A DNA stretch of 64,000 nucleotides from Polytrichum commune (GCA_950295325.1 OX485805.1:52414758-52478757); one strand, 5' to 3'; positions 1 to 12,500 are shown, numbered from the stretch's first letter. Notes: generated from the letters alone by a model not told the origin. Program-made: numbers and translations.

Positions 1-138
1 ATAAACCAATATAAACAATTATTCGTTCAAACGTCCACACCAACTCTAATGATGCACAAAAAATTACCGAACCGGGAAAGTGTTGCATGTAATACAACCA
101 ACTCCCAACCAAATCTACAGTCGAATTAAAATAAAACT

Positions 139-1200
139 TTGTTGCATGAAATTTTAGGGGAAAAAACAAACAAAACATCTCTAAAATATCATCAAATGAA
201 GATTTATTTATTTGTACATGAGTTCAAACTCTCCAACCAATTCTGGAGAAACCCTGGAATAATAGACACCCATATTACACAAACCCTAAAACTAAGATAC
301 ACCCAATACATGGGTAACCACCGTAAACATATATTTTGGCCCAATATATACCCAAACCCGAACTGTACATTATGCCCCAATAATGCCCTAGATACATGGC
401 CACCACTACCCTCCACATGCTCAAACCCGCACCTAAAGGGATTGTGTATAGCACGACACAATAAAGCAGTACATCAAATAATACACACATTACAATCAAG
501 TAGACATACAAGATATTACACCCTTATAAATGCATGTAACCAAAATCTTAGGCCGCAAGATAACACCGTCCCAACGTGGCCACTTCAATGCTCATGTCAC
601 ACCACACCATGCACATGTCTAGCGAGACTCATGCCAGACATACTATGTGTGCTAGGTGCCCCCTCTGAAAGCCAACCCCCTCTAACACCAACCCAACCAA
701 ACGTTAAACAATTTATTGAATTCACATACTGTCACGGTAGATTCCCAAATACCGCACAAAAGGAAAAAAAACAAAGAAGTACAACCCACTCATCCAAACA
801 CTCAGAACAACTGGGTGGAAAGTCAACCCCCTCATCACTATCATAGCAAGAGTGAGAGGAGCTAGCGATCCATGAACAACCAATTAAAGAACTAGAAAAC
901 CTCAAAATATCCAAAAAAGAAATCAAAATACTTATGAAGCAACTACACCAAATAGCCATTAAATACCTAACATACTTGATACTAAACAAAAGAAAACTAG
1001 ACAATAAACAACCCCTTGTCGATCCCCCCTAGAGGCTAGGAACTGAACCGTTGGGTAAACTAATGGAGCCCACCTCCTGAGAGGGAGGAAGTACCCCTAT
1101 AGTGACGCTTGGTCAAACATGATCATGGTAGAGTAGAACGGGCTCCCATTCATGTTAGGGTAAAAGAAACCTCGACGTTGCTTTTTATTTTATTTTTATT
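139..1200 (+). pseudogene. 3' end of a decayed LINE (non-LTR retrotransposon)
   Basis: An open frame at 139-846 (235 codons) resembles the C-terminal tail of the reverse-transcriptase protein of LINEs, past the polymerase domain. Visible marks are the cysteine knuckle CTLCPNNALDTWPPLPSTC at about residues 76-94, the following GLCIARHNKAVHQI, and the later CTCLARLMPDILCVLGAP. This Cys-rich tail with RHN-A is a known LINE feature; the assignment is from memory of that family. No catalytic RT motifs lie in the window, because the element runs off the left edge or is 5' truncated. Sequence 850-1170 continues in the same style (translated fragments and a short GC-richer stretch), ending near a T-rich run at 1180-1200, so it is probably the 3' UTR. 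Not a host gene. Confidence 0.6.
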
Positions 1201-2100
1201 TTATGAGTGCAAACAATCCAAACCTGAAGGGGATCAAATGAAAAAAATACTTAGGGTTGGTTCACATGGGGTCCCAAGTCCCATCGTGGTTAGCAAGTCC
1301 CAACTTTTGAGCCTCAAGAATCCTTGATGTATGATTTATATCCTTTAAAGTAAAATCTCGATTATTGTATGCAACAAATTCTTTGGACATGTGGCGAGTT
1401 GGGTCTAGATTAGCTTTTTGGTTGTGTGTATTATTTCATTATTATTATCCACATTATATTTTTCTCGTGTATGTATTATTCGTTTTATCTATGTAAACTC
1501 AAGTTGTGTGTAGCTTTTGACACATTATTAAAATGTGGTTAATTATCATTAAAGTTGGATCTTGATTATAAATGCAAAAATATTTGTGGGATTGGTGTTG
1601 AGAGTTGGGTCTAGACCAGTTTTTGGCTCCACCCAACTCTCAACACAAGTCCTTCGCCTCACCTCACCTTTAAGACGTGTTGCCATGTCACACTGAGGAC
1701 CATGTGTGAAGTGGTAACTCCCAACTTCCATGCTCTCCACCAGCTGAGATTGCATGGACTGACCTCAAGTGAACTAAGGCTTAGGACTTGGAACTCGTGT
1801 GAATCAACCCAGAGAACGTTGTCACGTCACTCTTCTTTGTCCACGAGGTTTTCCCAAGGACAACAAACAAATGCAAATATGTTAATCCACAAGTCTAAAC
1901 CAATGAATGGGGAGAACCGATCGCTAGTTCTACACGAACTGGTTGAGTTTGAGAAATAAACGGTTGACATTTGAGACTTCAGAATAATCACTGATCATTT
2001 TTAGAGGAATTTAGAGAATACACCTCAATTTAATCAAAGAATAACCGAAAGATGTCAACATGTAACCGGTTGGACTTGGAAACACGAGGATGTTGACTGT
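1201..2100. other. Intergenic, repeat-derived, no gene seen
   Basis: No coding sequence is supported. It holds a perfect 15-bp inverted repeat at 1596-1610 and 1631-1645, a partial direct repeat of 1397-1424 at about 1603-1630 (GTTGGGTCTAGA core), and from 1943 a copy of a repeat that recurs at 60.33 kb. Stretch 1800-1880 resembles 3005-3090, so the duplication of the ERG upstream region may begin this far left. Confidence 0.6.
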
Positions 2101-2125
2101 TTTATGCCCAAAACTCTCCCCGGAC
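1943..2125 (+). repeat. Dispersed repeat, copy 1 (partner at 60328-60491)
   Basis: Shared landmarks in the same order: GTTTGAGAAATAA, CGGTT, AGAGGAATTTA, ATGYAACCGGTTGGACT, GGAAACAC and TCTCCC. Both copies lie on the + strand and are about 165-185 bp long. No terminal structure was recognised, so the class is unknown. Confidence 0.7.
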
Positions 2126-2436
2126 ACTGGTCCAACCTCTGTTTGTTAGGCCTTTGTCTCCCTCTGACCAAGGGTTTTAGCATGCCAGGGTTTTAGCCCA
2201 TTTGTGGCGAGGCCTTACTCGACTCCCAAAAAATTCATCATGTAGGAAGTGAGAATTGTATCATTCAGTTTTCAGCTGAATCCCTGCTTTAAAATGTCCG
2301 GAGCTTGACCTCACATGGATCCAACCCATGCACTAAACCCTAAACTACTTACAGCACTTTGCATAAAAAATTTGCTATGGGGAGGAAGTGTTTGAAGGTT
2401 TATGGAGATGAAGGCGGTGGTGAGATTTCTGTAACA
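2101..2436 (+). pseudogene. Decayed duplicate of the ERG promoter, leader and start
   Basis: This block aligns in order with 3040-3500 just upstream of and into ERG. Shared landmarks are GGCCTTYGTCTC, AAGGGTTTTAGCA, CCAGGGTTT, TCAGCTGAATYCCTGCTT, AAATGTCC, CACATGGATCCA, GGGGAGG and TTTGAAGGTTT, followed by a start codon. The duplicate reads MKAVVRFL then TAA from the ATG at 2408, against MQAVVRLL in the live gene. It therefore breaks after eight codons and can only be a relic or a non-coding promoter copy. The live copy has extra 32-bp repeats that this one lacks. Confidence 0.7.
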
Positions 2437-2440
2437 CTTT

Positions 2441-3040
2441 AATGAAACAAAATGAAATGAAACGATATGGATTTTAAGGTCCGGGAAGTCAAAAGGCTTA
2501 TGGGATATCACATTGGGTGTCAAACATGTTAATTCTTAGAGTAGCATAGTGCAATAACCCCTGCAAGATAGAAGCTAATACCAACTTGACCGTCCAATTG
2601 AAAGAAAGACTTGAGATTCCCTAGTACTACACTCTTAAATAGTGAAGGGGGACTCATCTCCAAAAAATTGTAGAGGGGCACTTTAAGAGAAAGTGTATTT
2701 ATCCTAGTGTATTATCTTTGGTCCAATTTTTTTTCCCCTTAACCAATAGGATCTCTCGATTTGGGAGGTTCTTTAGACTAGAGCCTTAAGTTAGTAACTT
2801 GAGAATGAGCAACCTACATGAAAACTAACCTTAAGTTCATCATTCTAGACTGAATCTGCACTTAGTTAGGGCATCCCATAGTTATATTCCCAAGACCCAT
2901 ATGCGTTAATCTGTACTTAGTTGGAGCATCCCATGGTTATATTCCCGGGACCCATACTGCTTAAGAATGTTATGGGACTTTTAGTGCAAACAATAGAACG
3001 AAAAAGACTCATTCGAACTAGACAACGTTGACGTGTCACT
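2441..3040. other. Intergenic spacer between the two ERG upstream copies
   Basis: No gene is supported. It contains a 55-bp tandem duplication at 2853-2962 and otherwise AT-rich unique-looking DNA. The spacer separates the decayed (2101-2436) and live (3040-3500) promoter copies. Confidence 0.55.
2853..2962. repeat. 55-bp tandem duplication
   Basis: Two adjacent copies, starting at 2853 and 2908, share AATCTG-ACTTAGTT and GCATCCCAT-GTTATATTCCC with a few substitutions. Period and order are read directly from the sequence. Confidence 0.85.
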
Positions 3041-3137
3041 CTGCGTCCAGGAGACTTCCAGGGCCAACGAGCGAAGACGATTCGTCGAGCCGGACCACGA
3101 CCGTTCGTTAGGCCTTCGTCTCTCTCCGCTCAAGGGT

Positions 3138-3240
3138 TTTAGCACACCAGGGTTTCAGAATAACAGGATTTTAGCACACCAGGGTTTTAGAATAACAGGA
3201 TTTTAGCATACCAGGGTTTCAGAACACCAAGGTTTTAGCA
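3138..3240 (+). repeat. 32-bp minisatellite in the ERG upstream region
   Basis: Three units begin at about 3138, 3170 and 3202 with the core TTTAGCACACCAGGGTTTYA followed by GAATAACAGGAT; the third unit is degenerate. The array lies 230-330 bp before the ERG start codon and is essentially single-copy in the decayed duplicate at about 2170, so it expanded after the duplication. Confidence 0.8.
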
Positions 3241-3467
3241 CGTTGTGGCGTCTGGAGACGCCCTCGCTACACTACGAATTCATCGATTCTCTGGAATTGC
3301 ATCGCTTCAGCTGAATTCCTGCTTCGAAATGTCCAGGAGTTGGCCTCACATGGATCCAGCACACACGCATGTCTGTAAACTTACACCTCTGAGCACCAAA
3401 AGCTGGTCCGGGGAGGTTAAGATCGTTTGTTGAAGCATTGGGGGAAAGCATTTGAAGGTTTGCCGAG

Positions 3468-6400
3468 ATGCAGGCAGTTGTAAGATTGCTGCGGCAGTCG
3501 AGGCCCTCGCTGTTTCAATCCCCGTGGTCTCCAGCTCCGTCAGAGAGAGCCTTCTGGTTTAGCGCTCACCATTTTTATACGTCGAGGAGTGGTGGTACCA
3601 GCAGCGGTAGCGATGAGGAAGGCGCCTTCGTTACCTCTTCGAGCTCCTCAGATGACGATGAGCCTGGGCCGTCGGGGTACGAAGGGGATTCCGAACGGGA
3701 GCGGCGGGCTAAGAATGCAGCCGCTGAATTGCAGGCCATGTCGTTATTGAGAGCCGCCCTTGATGAGGCGGACGAAGAGGGCGAGGGCATTGGAGAAGAG
3801 GATCGGGTCCCTGTGAGAGAGGAGGATCAAATGTCGCTGCGTGTCGGTGTTGTTGGATCTCCGAACGCGGGGAAATCGAAACTTACAAATCGATTGGTTA
3901 GCATTCACATCATTTCTCACATCTTTGCTTTGATATCTTCTGACTTCTCTCTTCTTTCCCTAATTGGGAGGTCAGTACTCCGCCAATCACATGGTACATA
4001 ACCTCCAGTGCATACAGTAGCCATTCGATGTTGACCTAATTCATTGCTGTCTACCTTGCGTGAGGAGGTAATTACTTCAAAGATTATTTTCTGCTACTGA
4101 TTCGACTATGTGGTGGCGGTTTTGGCTTCAGCTTGGGTTTGTTTCGAGTTGTACGTTGAATCGTCTTAATCTCTGTGCATAAATCTCAGTGGATACATAA
4201 GCCAATCAACTGTGATCTAATTCATTACTGTCAGCTTCGCTCGACAGTGTCCTTATTTTCAAGGATTCTATTCTGCTATTGATTCGACTCCCTCAAATCC
4301 CAGGCAGTCGGATGTTTAGGCCTTAAATCTCATTCGTTCTATTTCATGTACAATTGTGATGCCAGCTTTTGCTCCAGTTTGGGTTGTTGTTTTCATTTGT
4401 TTATTGGATTCCCAATCGATGTGCACAAACCTCAGTGCACACATTGGTCATTCAATGCTGACATAATTGATCGGTGTCTACTTTGCTTGTGTGGTAATTA
4501 CTTTCAAGGGTTCTGTTCTGCTACCAAATAAACTGTGCAAAAATCCCAGGCGATCGGAGTTTTAGGGTTTGGCTATAATATCTCATTCGTTCTATTTCAC
4601 GTACAACTGTGGTGCTGGTCATTGTGATCCAGCTTGGTATTGTTTTTCAGTTGTTTAGTGGATCATTTCCCTTTCTATGCATACATTAGCAATTCAATGC
4701 TGACTTACTTTATTAGTGTCAGCTTTGCTCGATGGTGAAACTACTGTCAAGGGTTCTATTCTTACTGATTCGACCATGCACAATCTCAGGCAGTTGGAGG
4801 TTAGGGTTTAGGGCATAAGTTCTTATTTAATTTATCTAGTGTATAAATGTGGTTTTTTTTTTGGCTTCAGCTTGGGTTTGTTTCCATCATCTCAATCTCT
4901 GTGCATAAACCTCAGTGCATATGATAGCCATTAACTTTGACCTAAATCATTAGTGTTGACTTTGCTAGAGGGTAAAACTACTTTCAAGGATGGAATTTTG
5001 CTACCAATTTGACTCTGCAAAATCTTAGGCAGTTGGAGGTTTGAATGGAGGCCTTAAAACCTTATATGTTCTATTTCATGCACGAATATGGTGTTTGTTG
5101 TTTCCGCTTGGGTTTGTTTCCAGCTGTTTCTAGGATCATCTCAATCCCTGGTTTGCAAAAATGCAAACAATTCACACCTGAACTCTTGGAACTGAATTCC
5201 CCTATTAAATTCTACAACACTCTGTTTCTCCTGGGTCATCACCAAGGCACTGAGTCTGTGATGAACAGGGTTCAGGGTTTAGGGTTTAGGTCTGGCCAAT
5301 CTTAGACCATGGGTTCCCACTTATGTCCTAGTTATGGATGTCTTAGTACAAATGCTATACAAAAATTTGTTTGAATCTTTTTTCTACCTCTGGAGATGTA
5401 GTAGCAATTGAAGTCTAAGAGTCTATCATTTGGCTACTCTTCTGCTCTAGTAAAAAGTGAAGCTCTTCAGTTGAAACCCTAAGCTTCTTATCAAGGAAGA
5501 GAACAAGGCTTTTATTTTTCTTGAAAACCCAGGTATTGTTCTCCTGCAGGTTGGGTCAAAAATTTCGGCTGTTTCTAGAAAGACAAATACCACTCACAAG
5601 GAACACATGGGTATCCTCACCAAAGGCAACAAGCAGCTAGTAAGTTTCCTCAAATTTTGAGAGTCATTCTCCTTGTTCCAGGTCGTGAGTTGCCACATAT
5701 CTGTTTATCATGTGATTTCATGAGAAGTAAAAACATTGTAGCCTGAACATCAAGAACATTTTGAGATGAATTTGTTCTTATTTTTGTGCAAGTAATAACA
5801 CAGACATTGTCACCTTGGATGCTATGGTAGATTTTTTTTGATACTCCAGGTTTAACAGTGGACATCAGGGGCCACCCCCTGCGAGTTGACAACCGCAGCC
5901 GAGTGCGCAGTGCGTGGCAGACAGCTGAGCTTTGTGAGGTTCTGATTGTGCTTGTTGATGCACAACGCCAAATTGAAAGGTTGATGCGAGGTTCTCAGGC
6001 TGGATTCTGTGATATGTTGTGCCATGGTCATTAAAACCAACTCCATTAAGATTTGTATTCTCTGTCTTACAGGTGGTCTTTTATCTCACATTTGATCTAT
6101 CAAAGATGGGTTCATGTTGTTGTCTATTTCTATAGTGGCTAGCATATAGACCTCTATTGTTGGGAGGTAGTTTTCCTAGGTTGTTGTCACTTGCTATTTG
6201 GGCATTCATTACTCTCAAACCCCGTTATTGACCTTATTGTTACCTTATTGTTTACAGACCTGATAAGCGAGTAGCTCGCTTGGTTGAAAAGCTTGGGAAC
6301 GAGGAGACAGTTTCACAAAAGAAAGTTTTGTGTCTGAATAAGGTATGTGTCTCTTGTTGGTTTGGAAATGAAAGCATATATTACCATCCTGGCTGTTTGG

Positions 6401-8049
6401 AAGCTTGTAAAAGTCATCAATTATCACCAAGCTCTGTTTGCTGGCAGCCAAGCTTATGCACTTAAAAAATTCAAAATTTATGTAGGTGGATGTGGTGACA
6501 CCCAAGCGGTTGCTGCTACCTTTGGCTGAACAGTATGGAAACCTGCCAGCCTTTGACAGGTTAGTTACTTTTTACAGTGATTGAAACAGGTTCCTCCTTG
6601 TCCTTCACCCTTAACGAATGCAACTTAATTATTAGTTACATATTACTTACATACATATTTTGCAGGGACTAATTTTGTAAGGTGGTCGTCTCAGAAAATG
6701 AGGTGATTTGTGTTGAATCAATATTTAATTGATAAATTCCCTTCACTGTCAAGTAATATCACTATGGTTTGAGGTTATTTGAAATGGTGGACAAATAATG
6801 AGGAGGCAAATATTTTATCATGACTTCTTTTCCTTCCCTTTTCTGATCCAACAATCCTTACTACGTGCACAGTACTTTCATGACCTCAGCGTTGACTGGA
6901 GATGGTGTAGATGAACTGGAGGAGTATTTACTGGATCAGGTAATTTCTATCAAGGGTGCACCTCATTTAATCTGATGAGTAATCCTTGGCTCACCTTTTT
7001 TGAGGATTGTTACATTTCCTGATGGAATGCTGATGTTCTGGTTCTGGGTGGTGTCTCTAGGCTGTCTTAAGACCCTGGGAAGAAGAAGCTGATTCTATCC
7101 CACAGCGGATAGCCAAGGCTACAGCACTTGAGATTGTTCGTCAACACATATTTGATTGCTTGCATAAGGTTCTATTCCTATCCCGAGGTTTACTGTCTTT
7201 GGTTCTTTTTCTGAGCCTTTCCATAAGGAGTTAAATATTTTGTTGTTTTCCTTTGTGCCAGAAGGAAGGGTTGGTTATGCCTCATTGAGCATTTGTGGGT
7301 TGGTCCAAGCTAAAATGATTAGATATTCTTGTTTGGTCCTGGTTTTTGTCACCCTCCGAGTTGCTGGTTCAAATCAAGGTATTGAGATTTTCAACATAAA
7401 ATTTCCTACGGTGTCAAAATTCCTACTGGTTTTAAGTTTTATAAATACAAGTACAAGAACATGTCATGGTCATGTGGGTTGACAGCTCCCAATGTCAAAT
7501 CGACTGGAAATAACAAGAAGTTGATGAAGTGCAGGAGATACCATACAGTATAGAGCAAAGGCATCTATCTTGGAAGTATTTGAAAGATGGTTCCGTCCGA
7601 ATTCAACACCTTTTACTTGTTGAGAAAGAAGGGCACCGCAAGATTTTGATAGGCAAAAATGGCGATGTGATCAGGTTGGACATACCCTTCTAACATGTCT
7701 GTCGGCTCAATTACGTTATTAATGGTTTGTCTAACAAGGAGCACACACATAAAATTCTGGTGTGCTTTTTGTGCTTTCCCACATCTCAGGTTTTCCAGCA
7801 CAGTGTAAGATGTTGGACTTTCTAGTCTATTGTAGAAACTAGAGTTTTATTGAGAATTTTCTAATGCTGCTCTTCAAATGGTGTTTCTGCAGACGCATTG
7901 GTACAGTGGCACGCTTGGAGCTTCAAAAATACTTGAAAAACACTGTTCACTTAGTTCTAGATGTGAAGGTATTAAAGCCAGGGCATACAATCTCCAGCTC
8001 TCTAGAAGAAGTTGGTGGGGATCCTCTGTTTCTACAACAACTAGGGTAG
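3468..8049 (+). CDS. ERG: ERA-like GTPase (mitochondrial ERG type), 9 exons, 432 aa
   Basis: Exons: 3468-3896, 5550-5639, 5831-5979, 6258-6342, 6486-6559, 6873-6939, 7061-7168, 7535-7674, 7893-8049; phases agree throughout. The family is an ERA GTPase with a C-terminal KH domain that binds small-subunit rRNA and helps 30S-type ribosome assembly in organelles. G1 GSPNAGKS is at 130-137, G3 DTPG at 177-180, G4 NKVD at 250-253 (split by intron 4), G5 SAL at 281-283, and the KH loop GKNG at 374-377. The Arg-rich N terminus (MQAVVRLLRQSR) followed by an acidic Ser-rich linker suits a mitochondrial presequence; the acidic linker and KxRKTNTTxxE region resemble plant ERG more than plastid ERA. The tail after the KH domain (VKPGHTISSSLEEVGG...) looks longer than usual. 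Chosen start: first ATG, where the duplicated relic also starts. Intron 1 (1.65 kb) is repeat-derived. Confidence 0.9.
4010..5165 (+). repeat. Degenerate ~240-bp tandem repeat filling ERG intron 1
   Basis: Five units start at about 4010, 4191, 4437, 4679 and 4917 (the first is shorter). Each runs in the same order: CATA-AGCCATT, CTGACNTAATT, AGTGTCNNCTTTGCTNG, ACTTTCAAGGNTTCTNTTCTGCTA, GATTCGAC, AATCYCAGGCAGT, TTAGG, TCATTCGTTCTATTTCA, CAGCTTGGGTTTGTTT, CTCTGTGCATAAACCTCAGTG. Units differ by many substitutions, so the array is old. It ends before exon 2. No coding role is seen. Confidence 0.85.
5269..5292 (+). repeat. Short interstitial telomere-like tract
   Basis: The stretch contains GGGTTTAGGGTTTAGG, matching the plant telomere unit TTTAGGG for about two and a half units. 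It lies in ERG intron 1 just after the 240-bp array. Short tracts like this are common in plants. Confidence 0.6.
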
Positions 8050-9502
8050 CATAAATTAGTGCTAATGTAGGATACATTCCCGACATTTTCAAAGGATGCC
8101 ACTCAGACTTGTAATTGCCAAGGGTCTCACACATTATACTGATATCTCACTGGAGCTTTGAATCTATCTGTGTATGAGCTCATGAATGTTCACATAAGTC
8201 ATATGGGAAGGGTTAAAACATCAGGGTTTTTGATAGTAGTCAGGAGAGGACTATCAAGTGGTTTGTAGTAAATTAGACTTGTCCGCCCTTTGTGAGTAAA
8301 GGTGTTTACACCAGAGTTGGTCTAGTATACAGGTGAATGCATGGTATCAAAGAACCTACGTGTGGGTATCAAAGTTGTAATACCAGTCAAATATTGATAT
8401 TGGGTGGGTATCTCAAGGTGAGAGAATGTTTGCATATTTGAGTTCTTATTTGGGTCAATACCATTCTAAACCAAATTGATATTGGGGCAATTTTGCCTAA
8501 TATGATTTTGCATGGTACAAATGGTATAATCTGATAATGTACATACTTGGATCTGTACACAAACACATTGATTGTATAGAGGTGTGTTACAGCCTTCAGC
8601 TTCAACAATGTGAAGAGGTCTGATATTAGTCTGATTTACTGATTACAAAGATTCTCTTAGGCGAACTCATTGTGGTTTTGTTGTTGACAAAAGCTACGAT
8701 GCAATGACCACCTATCGCAGAGGTGTTTCTTGCTAGCCCTAACTCTGCCCTGATTTTGCCCTAATTTTTAGTATTGTGGTGCTGCTTCCATATTCCCTCC
8801 ACCTGCTTTTCTACCAGAGGTGTGCCTATCCCAACGCAATTCCTTCCCTGCCTTGCCTCCGAGCCTCTCAAACTTTATACTGGCGAAGAGAAAAAACAGC
8901 AACTCATGTTGGAACTATTTTGACCAACCATTATTCTTCAATGTGCACATCAAGTTCTGTGTGTGATAGGTTGCCCAACATACAGACTGGGTAAAGCTCT
9001 TTGAATAACAAAAGAATTGCAGAGTATTTCAGCCATCAAGATAATTAGGGTAGACCTAGACCTTCCTGATTCCGCATGACTTGCTTTGAGTGCAGTTTGT
9101 CCCTATGGCTTCAATCAAAGGCCTTGTTCACATGGCTTTTTCCAATCGCTTATTGTGATGCCAAGAAAAGAGACCTAGTAACTTGTTATTGCGAAAAAGT
9201 TTGTGACGAAATGTTATTATTTTCTTGATCCCAATCCAACTTTGTTGGCGCAACTTTGTATTCATAAATTGTGAACATAAACTCACATTGCAATCACCTG
9301 ACCTAGCCTGTTTTCTCGAGGATTCAAGAACATCAGCGGTGGAGAAAACAAGCTCAACGATGCAGTTGAATGGCTTTCATGCTCATTCAGATCGCCACAG
9401 GAGCCTTCACTTAAATTTCTTCTACCTATGACAACCTCGTTATAAGTAGAATTGTTGTTTTCTCAACAACATAACTATATGTATTTTTGCAATTGATCAA
9501 CA
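8050..9502. other. Intergenic between ERG and CCDC40
   Basis: After the ERG stop comes its presumed 3' UTR, then a family-B MITE copy (about 8311-8540), then 950 bp with no supported gene. Open frames here are short and show no conserved motif. The CCDC40 5' UTR must lie in the last part; no clear TATA box is visible. Confidence 0.55.
8311..8540 (+). mobile_element. MITE family B copy (5' part)
   Basis: It shares the ordered landmarks of family B: GTTGGTCTRGTATA, GGTGAATGCATGGTATCA, AARGAACCTAC, GTGGGTATCA, AATTGTAAT, AAATATTGATAT, CAAGGTGAGAGAATG, TTATTTGGGTCAATACCATTCTAAACC and TTGATAYTRGGGC. The 3' half with its inverted terminus is missing or unrecognisable. Confidence 0.75.
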
Positions 9503-12500
9503 ATGGTGGAGGGAATTGTTGGGACTCCAAATACATCCGCGGCTGGGGCGGCGGAGGACGCCTCCATCCCATTTAAAAGAGATGACGACCAAAACAGCAA
9601 CATACCAAGCAGCGCGACGAATGAGCTATGCGATGCAGCGGTGTTGCAAAAGGTTCAAGACAAGCTCAAGAAACAACTTCTTGACCGCAAGACGGAAGTC
9701 GAGGAACGCATTTACGAGCAAAAGCGGAATTTGGCAAGAGCCACGAAAGACCGCGAAGAAGCGGGCGTGCAACTTTACGATTTGCAATGTAATCTTGCGG
9801 GTCTGCATTTAGGTTTACATGAGGCGACTGCGAAACTTGCGACTACCGCAGAGGCCCACACAAAGGTTCCGAGTCTCAACAAAATATAGTTTGATAGCTG
9901 ACCATACTTATATTCATCCTTATGGCCTAGTACCCAAATACTCTATAACCTCTTCATCGATAGAACTCCAAAAAATGAACGTCTAGCCACCAAATTTCCC
10001 ACAAAGGTTTTCGAAATGCCCACCCTGTAGCAAAGTAGAACTAGACTTCTGGGAAGCCCATCTACGTTGTCAAAGTTTCGATACACAAGTAAGATCATAT
10101 TGTATTCAAAATTATTATTGTATTGAATGATTTTACATGTTTTGGCATACTTAGTTTTTCTCATGTTTATGATGGAAGATTAGGTGCAGAAACTTGTTAT
10201 GAAGGGTTGGGCTCACCAATACAATCAATGGAAATAGTAGCAAAATGTTTGAGTATATGTAAGCAAAATGATTAGAAAATATGTATTTTAAGCACAAACA
10301 TGGTTGTTTGCTTATAACAAAGAATGAACATGGATGATTGATGGACTCTTAAAATAATTGGTTTGACTTGAATTTATGTTGGACCTGAATCTTTGTTTTA
10401 TGCCATTCAAGCCCCGCAATCAATGCTTTGAGCACCCGATTGGGTTTTCAATGAATTGTGACAAAATGGCATACAAATGTTTGTCTATTCAAAGATATCA
10501 ACATCAATATGACTAAGTTGGATGCTTTATTGATGCAACTGTCAAAAGAATTTTTATAAATTATGTCCATTTGGCTCAAAACTTCATTTCCAAGCTTCAG
10601 TTCATTTCAAGAACAAAAATTCCAAAATCATATCATGGGCATCACATTTCATTTATTGGTGTTAGAATCTTACACGTTGATGTCAAAACTCAATAATTTA
10701 TCAAATTCCAAAAAATTGCATTTCTTGTCAATAGGCTTGAATTGTCTTCACCAGTATACATACATACATACATATAGAAAGAAGGATAGTCATACCAATT
10801 ATTTTATATTTATAATTGATATAATAGGTACCCTAAAACCTCAACTGGTGGCAGGCCAGGGAGGAAAATGTTCAAGTGCAAAAGCACTATGATATAAGGA
10901 AGAATGAGTACGACACTCTTCAAGAAAAAACGACTGCAACAAGGCTTGAACTTGACAATTTACAAAACACTTTGAAAAAGTTAGAAGGCTTCAATGAGAA
11001 AATGAAGGGAGAGATCCAATTACAAAGGCGGGCAACATACGGAGGAGAAGAAGAGGTTCTAAGGGTTGAGAGAATTAAAAAAGAACAAGACATCTTGATT
11101 GACGAAATGCAAGAGCGTATCAAACAGTTGCATGAAAAGGTCGCTTTGAAAAAAGCACAACTGGCAGGTCCACATCAATAGCATTTTAACCCTCACTATG
11201 TATGCCACGAAACATTGAGTGTGGACCGCACTAATTTTGAAGCATCTACATTCTTAAAGTTGGTGTGGTCCATAGTTAAATGAGAGTCAACATCAATTCC
11301 AATATTCGCCACACAATTGATGTGTTTGGATGTCCACCACATCAATTTCTTTATATCCAAAATAACATGTGTCATGAAAACAACATGTGTTTTTTTGGGT
11401 TTTGTGACAATGTGATAGGTGAGGAATAGCTAACATTGATCGGCTCTTGATGGAAGTTACTTAAATGAGCTTGGAAGAATATCATTTATTTAATATTGTT
11501 GACTTTTCAATTTCTACTCGAAAATCATATCTTGTTGTTTAGAGATATCCCCGGGGTGCACTACACTAAACACGTAGGACTACACATGAGTGCACAAAAG
11601 GGATATCAATTTAAACTTTTCTGTACTATGTATATATGTACTACACAAATGATTAAGGTTGGAGGATTTTCATAAAATATACAACATTAGTATTTGTTAT
11701 GGTAGTCCAAGGGGTGGACTCTCATAACATGTACAAACTAATGTGAGTGTAAGAAGGGGTAATATTTTAAGCATTAGCGTACATAATATACATAAGGAGG
11801 AGGTATTAGTTTTTACTACTGTGTACATTTTAAAAGAATATAATTTTTTTTTGGTAAATGTATAAAATGGGGCCCTAAGGTTTAGATGATTTTTTTTAAT
11901 AATAGATGTGTTAGTTTCATTTAATTCACATTTTCATCCATTGTTGTCGTATGATAATAATCCTCAATGACTCTTGTTAGGGTTCACATTTGGGTTATAA
12001 GACCAACTAGAGGCTCTTGGAGTGCTTGTGGGCTCCCTTGAGTTTTCCTCTCCGGATTGTAGCTAAGTTATTTAGATATTGTCTTTGTTTGTTTGATGCA
12101 ATCATTGATGCTATGGGTTAAAAAAAAAATTGATGACTTTCTCATTAGAAAGTGAACATGGATTTCACATGTAATAAAGGCATATTTAATTCATAATTTG
12201 TATTTGTATATGTAGTCAAGGTATTTATCACATTAAATTTGAAAAGCCTAGTATAAATACATGAGTCCATTTTCTAGCTTGCGGTTAGCACGTATACAGT
12301 TGTTTTTTCTCTTTAATTTTTTTGTATATAGGGGGTTCAATTTTATATTGACCCACACACGTCATTTAGGTTTCCAATGAAAAGTCCACCCCTTGGGTAT
12401 GGTAATGTCAGTAGACTATACTGCATAAGTTTTTCTTTCAATATCAACTTATGTTGGTATCATAATGGAACCACCAACAAGTGCACAAGTGATCTTACTA

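Noticed and set aside
3245..3433. 62-codon frame just upstream of ERG
   Set aside because: It starts at GTG, has no motif and lies in the duplicated promoter/leader region.
5269..5292. Telomere-like tract as evidence of a chromosome fusion
   Set aside because: Only about two and a half units, in an intron; such short tracts are common and not diagnostic.
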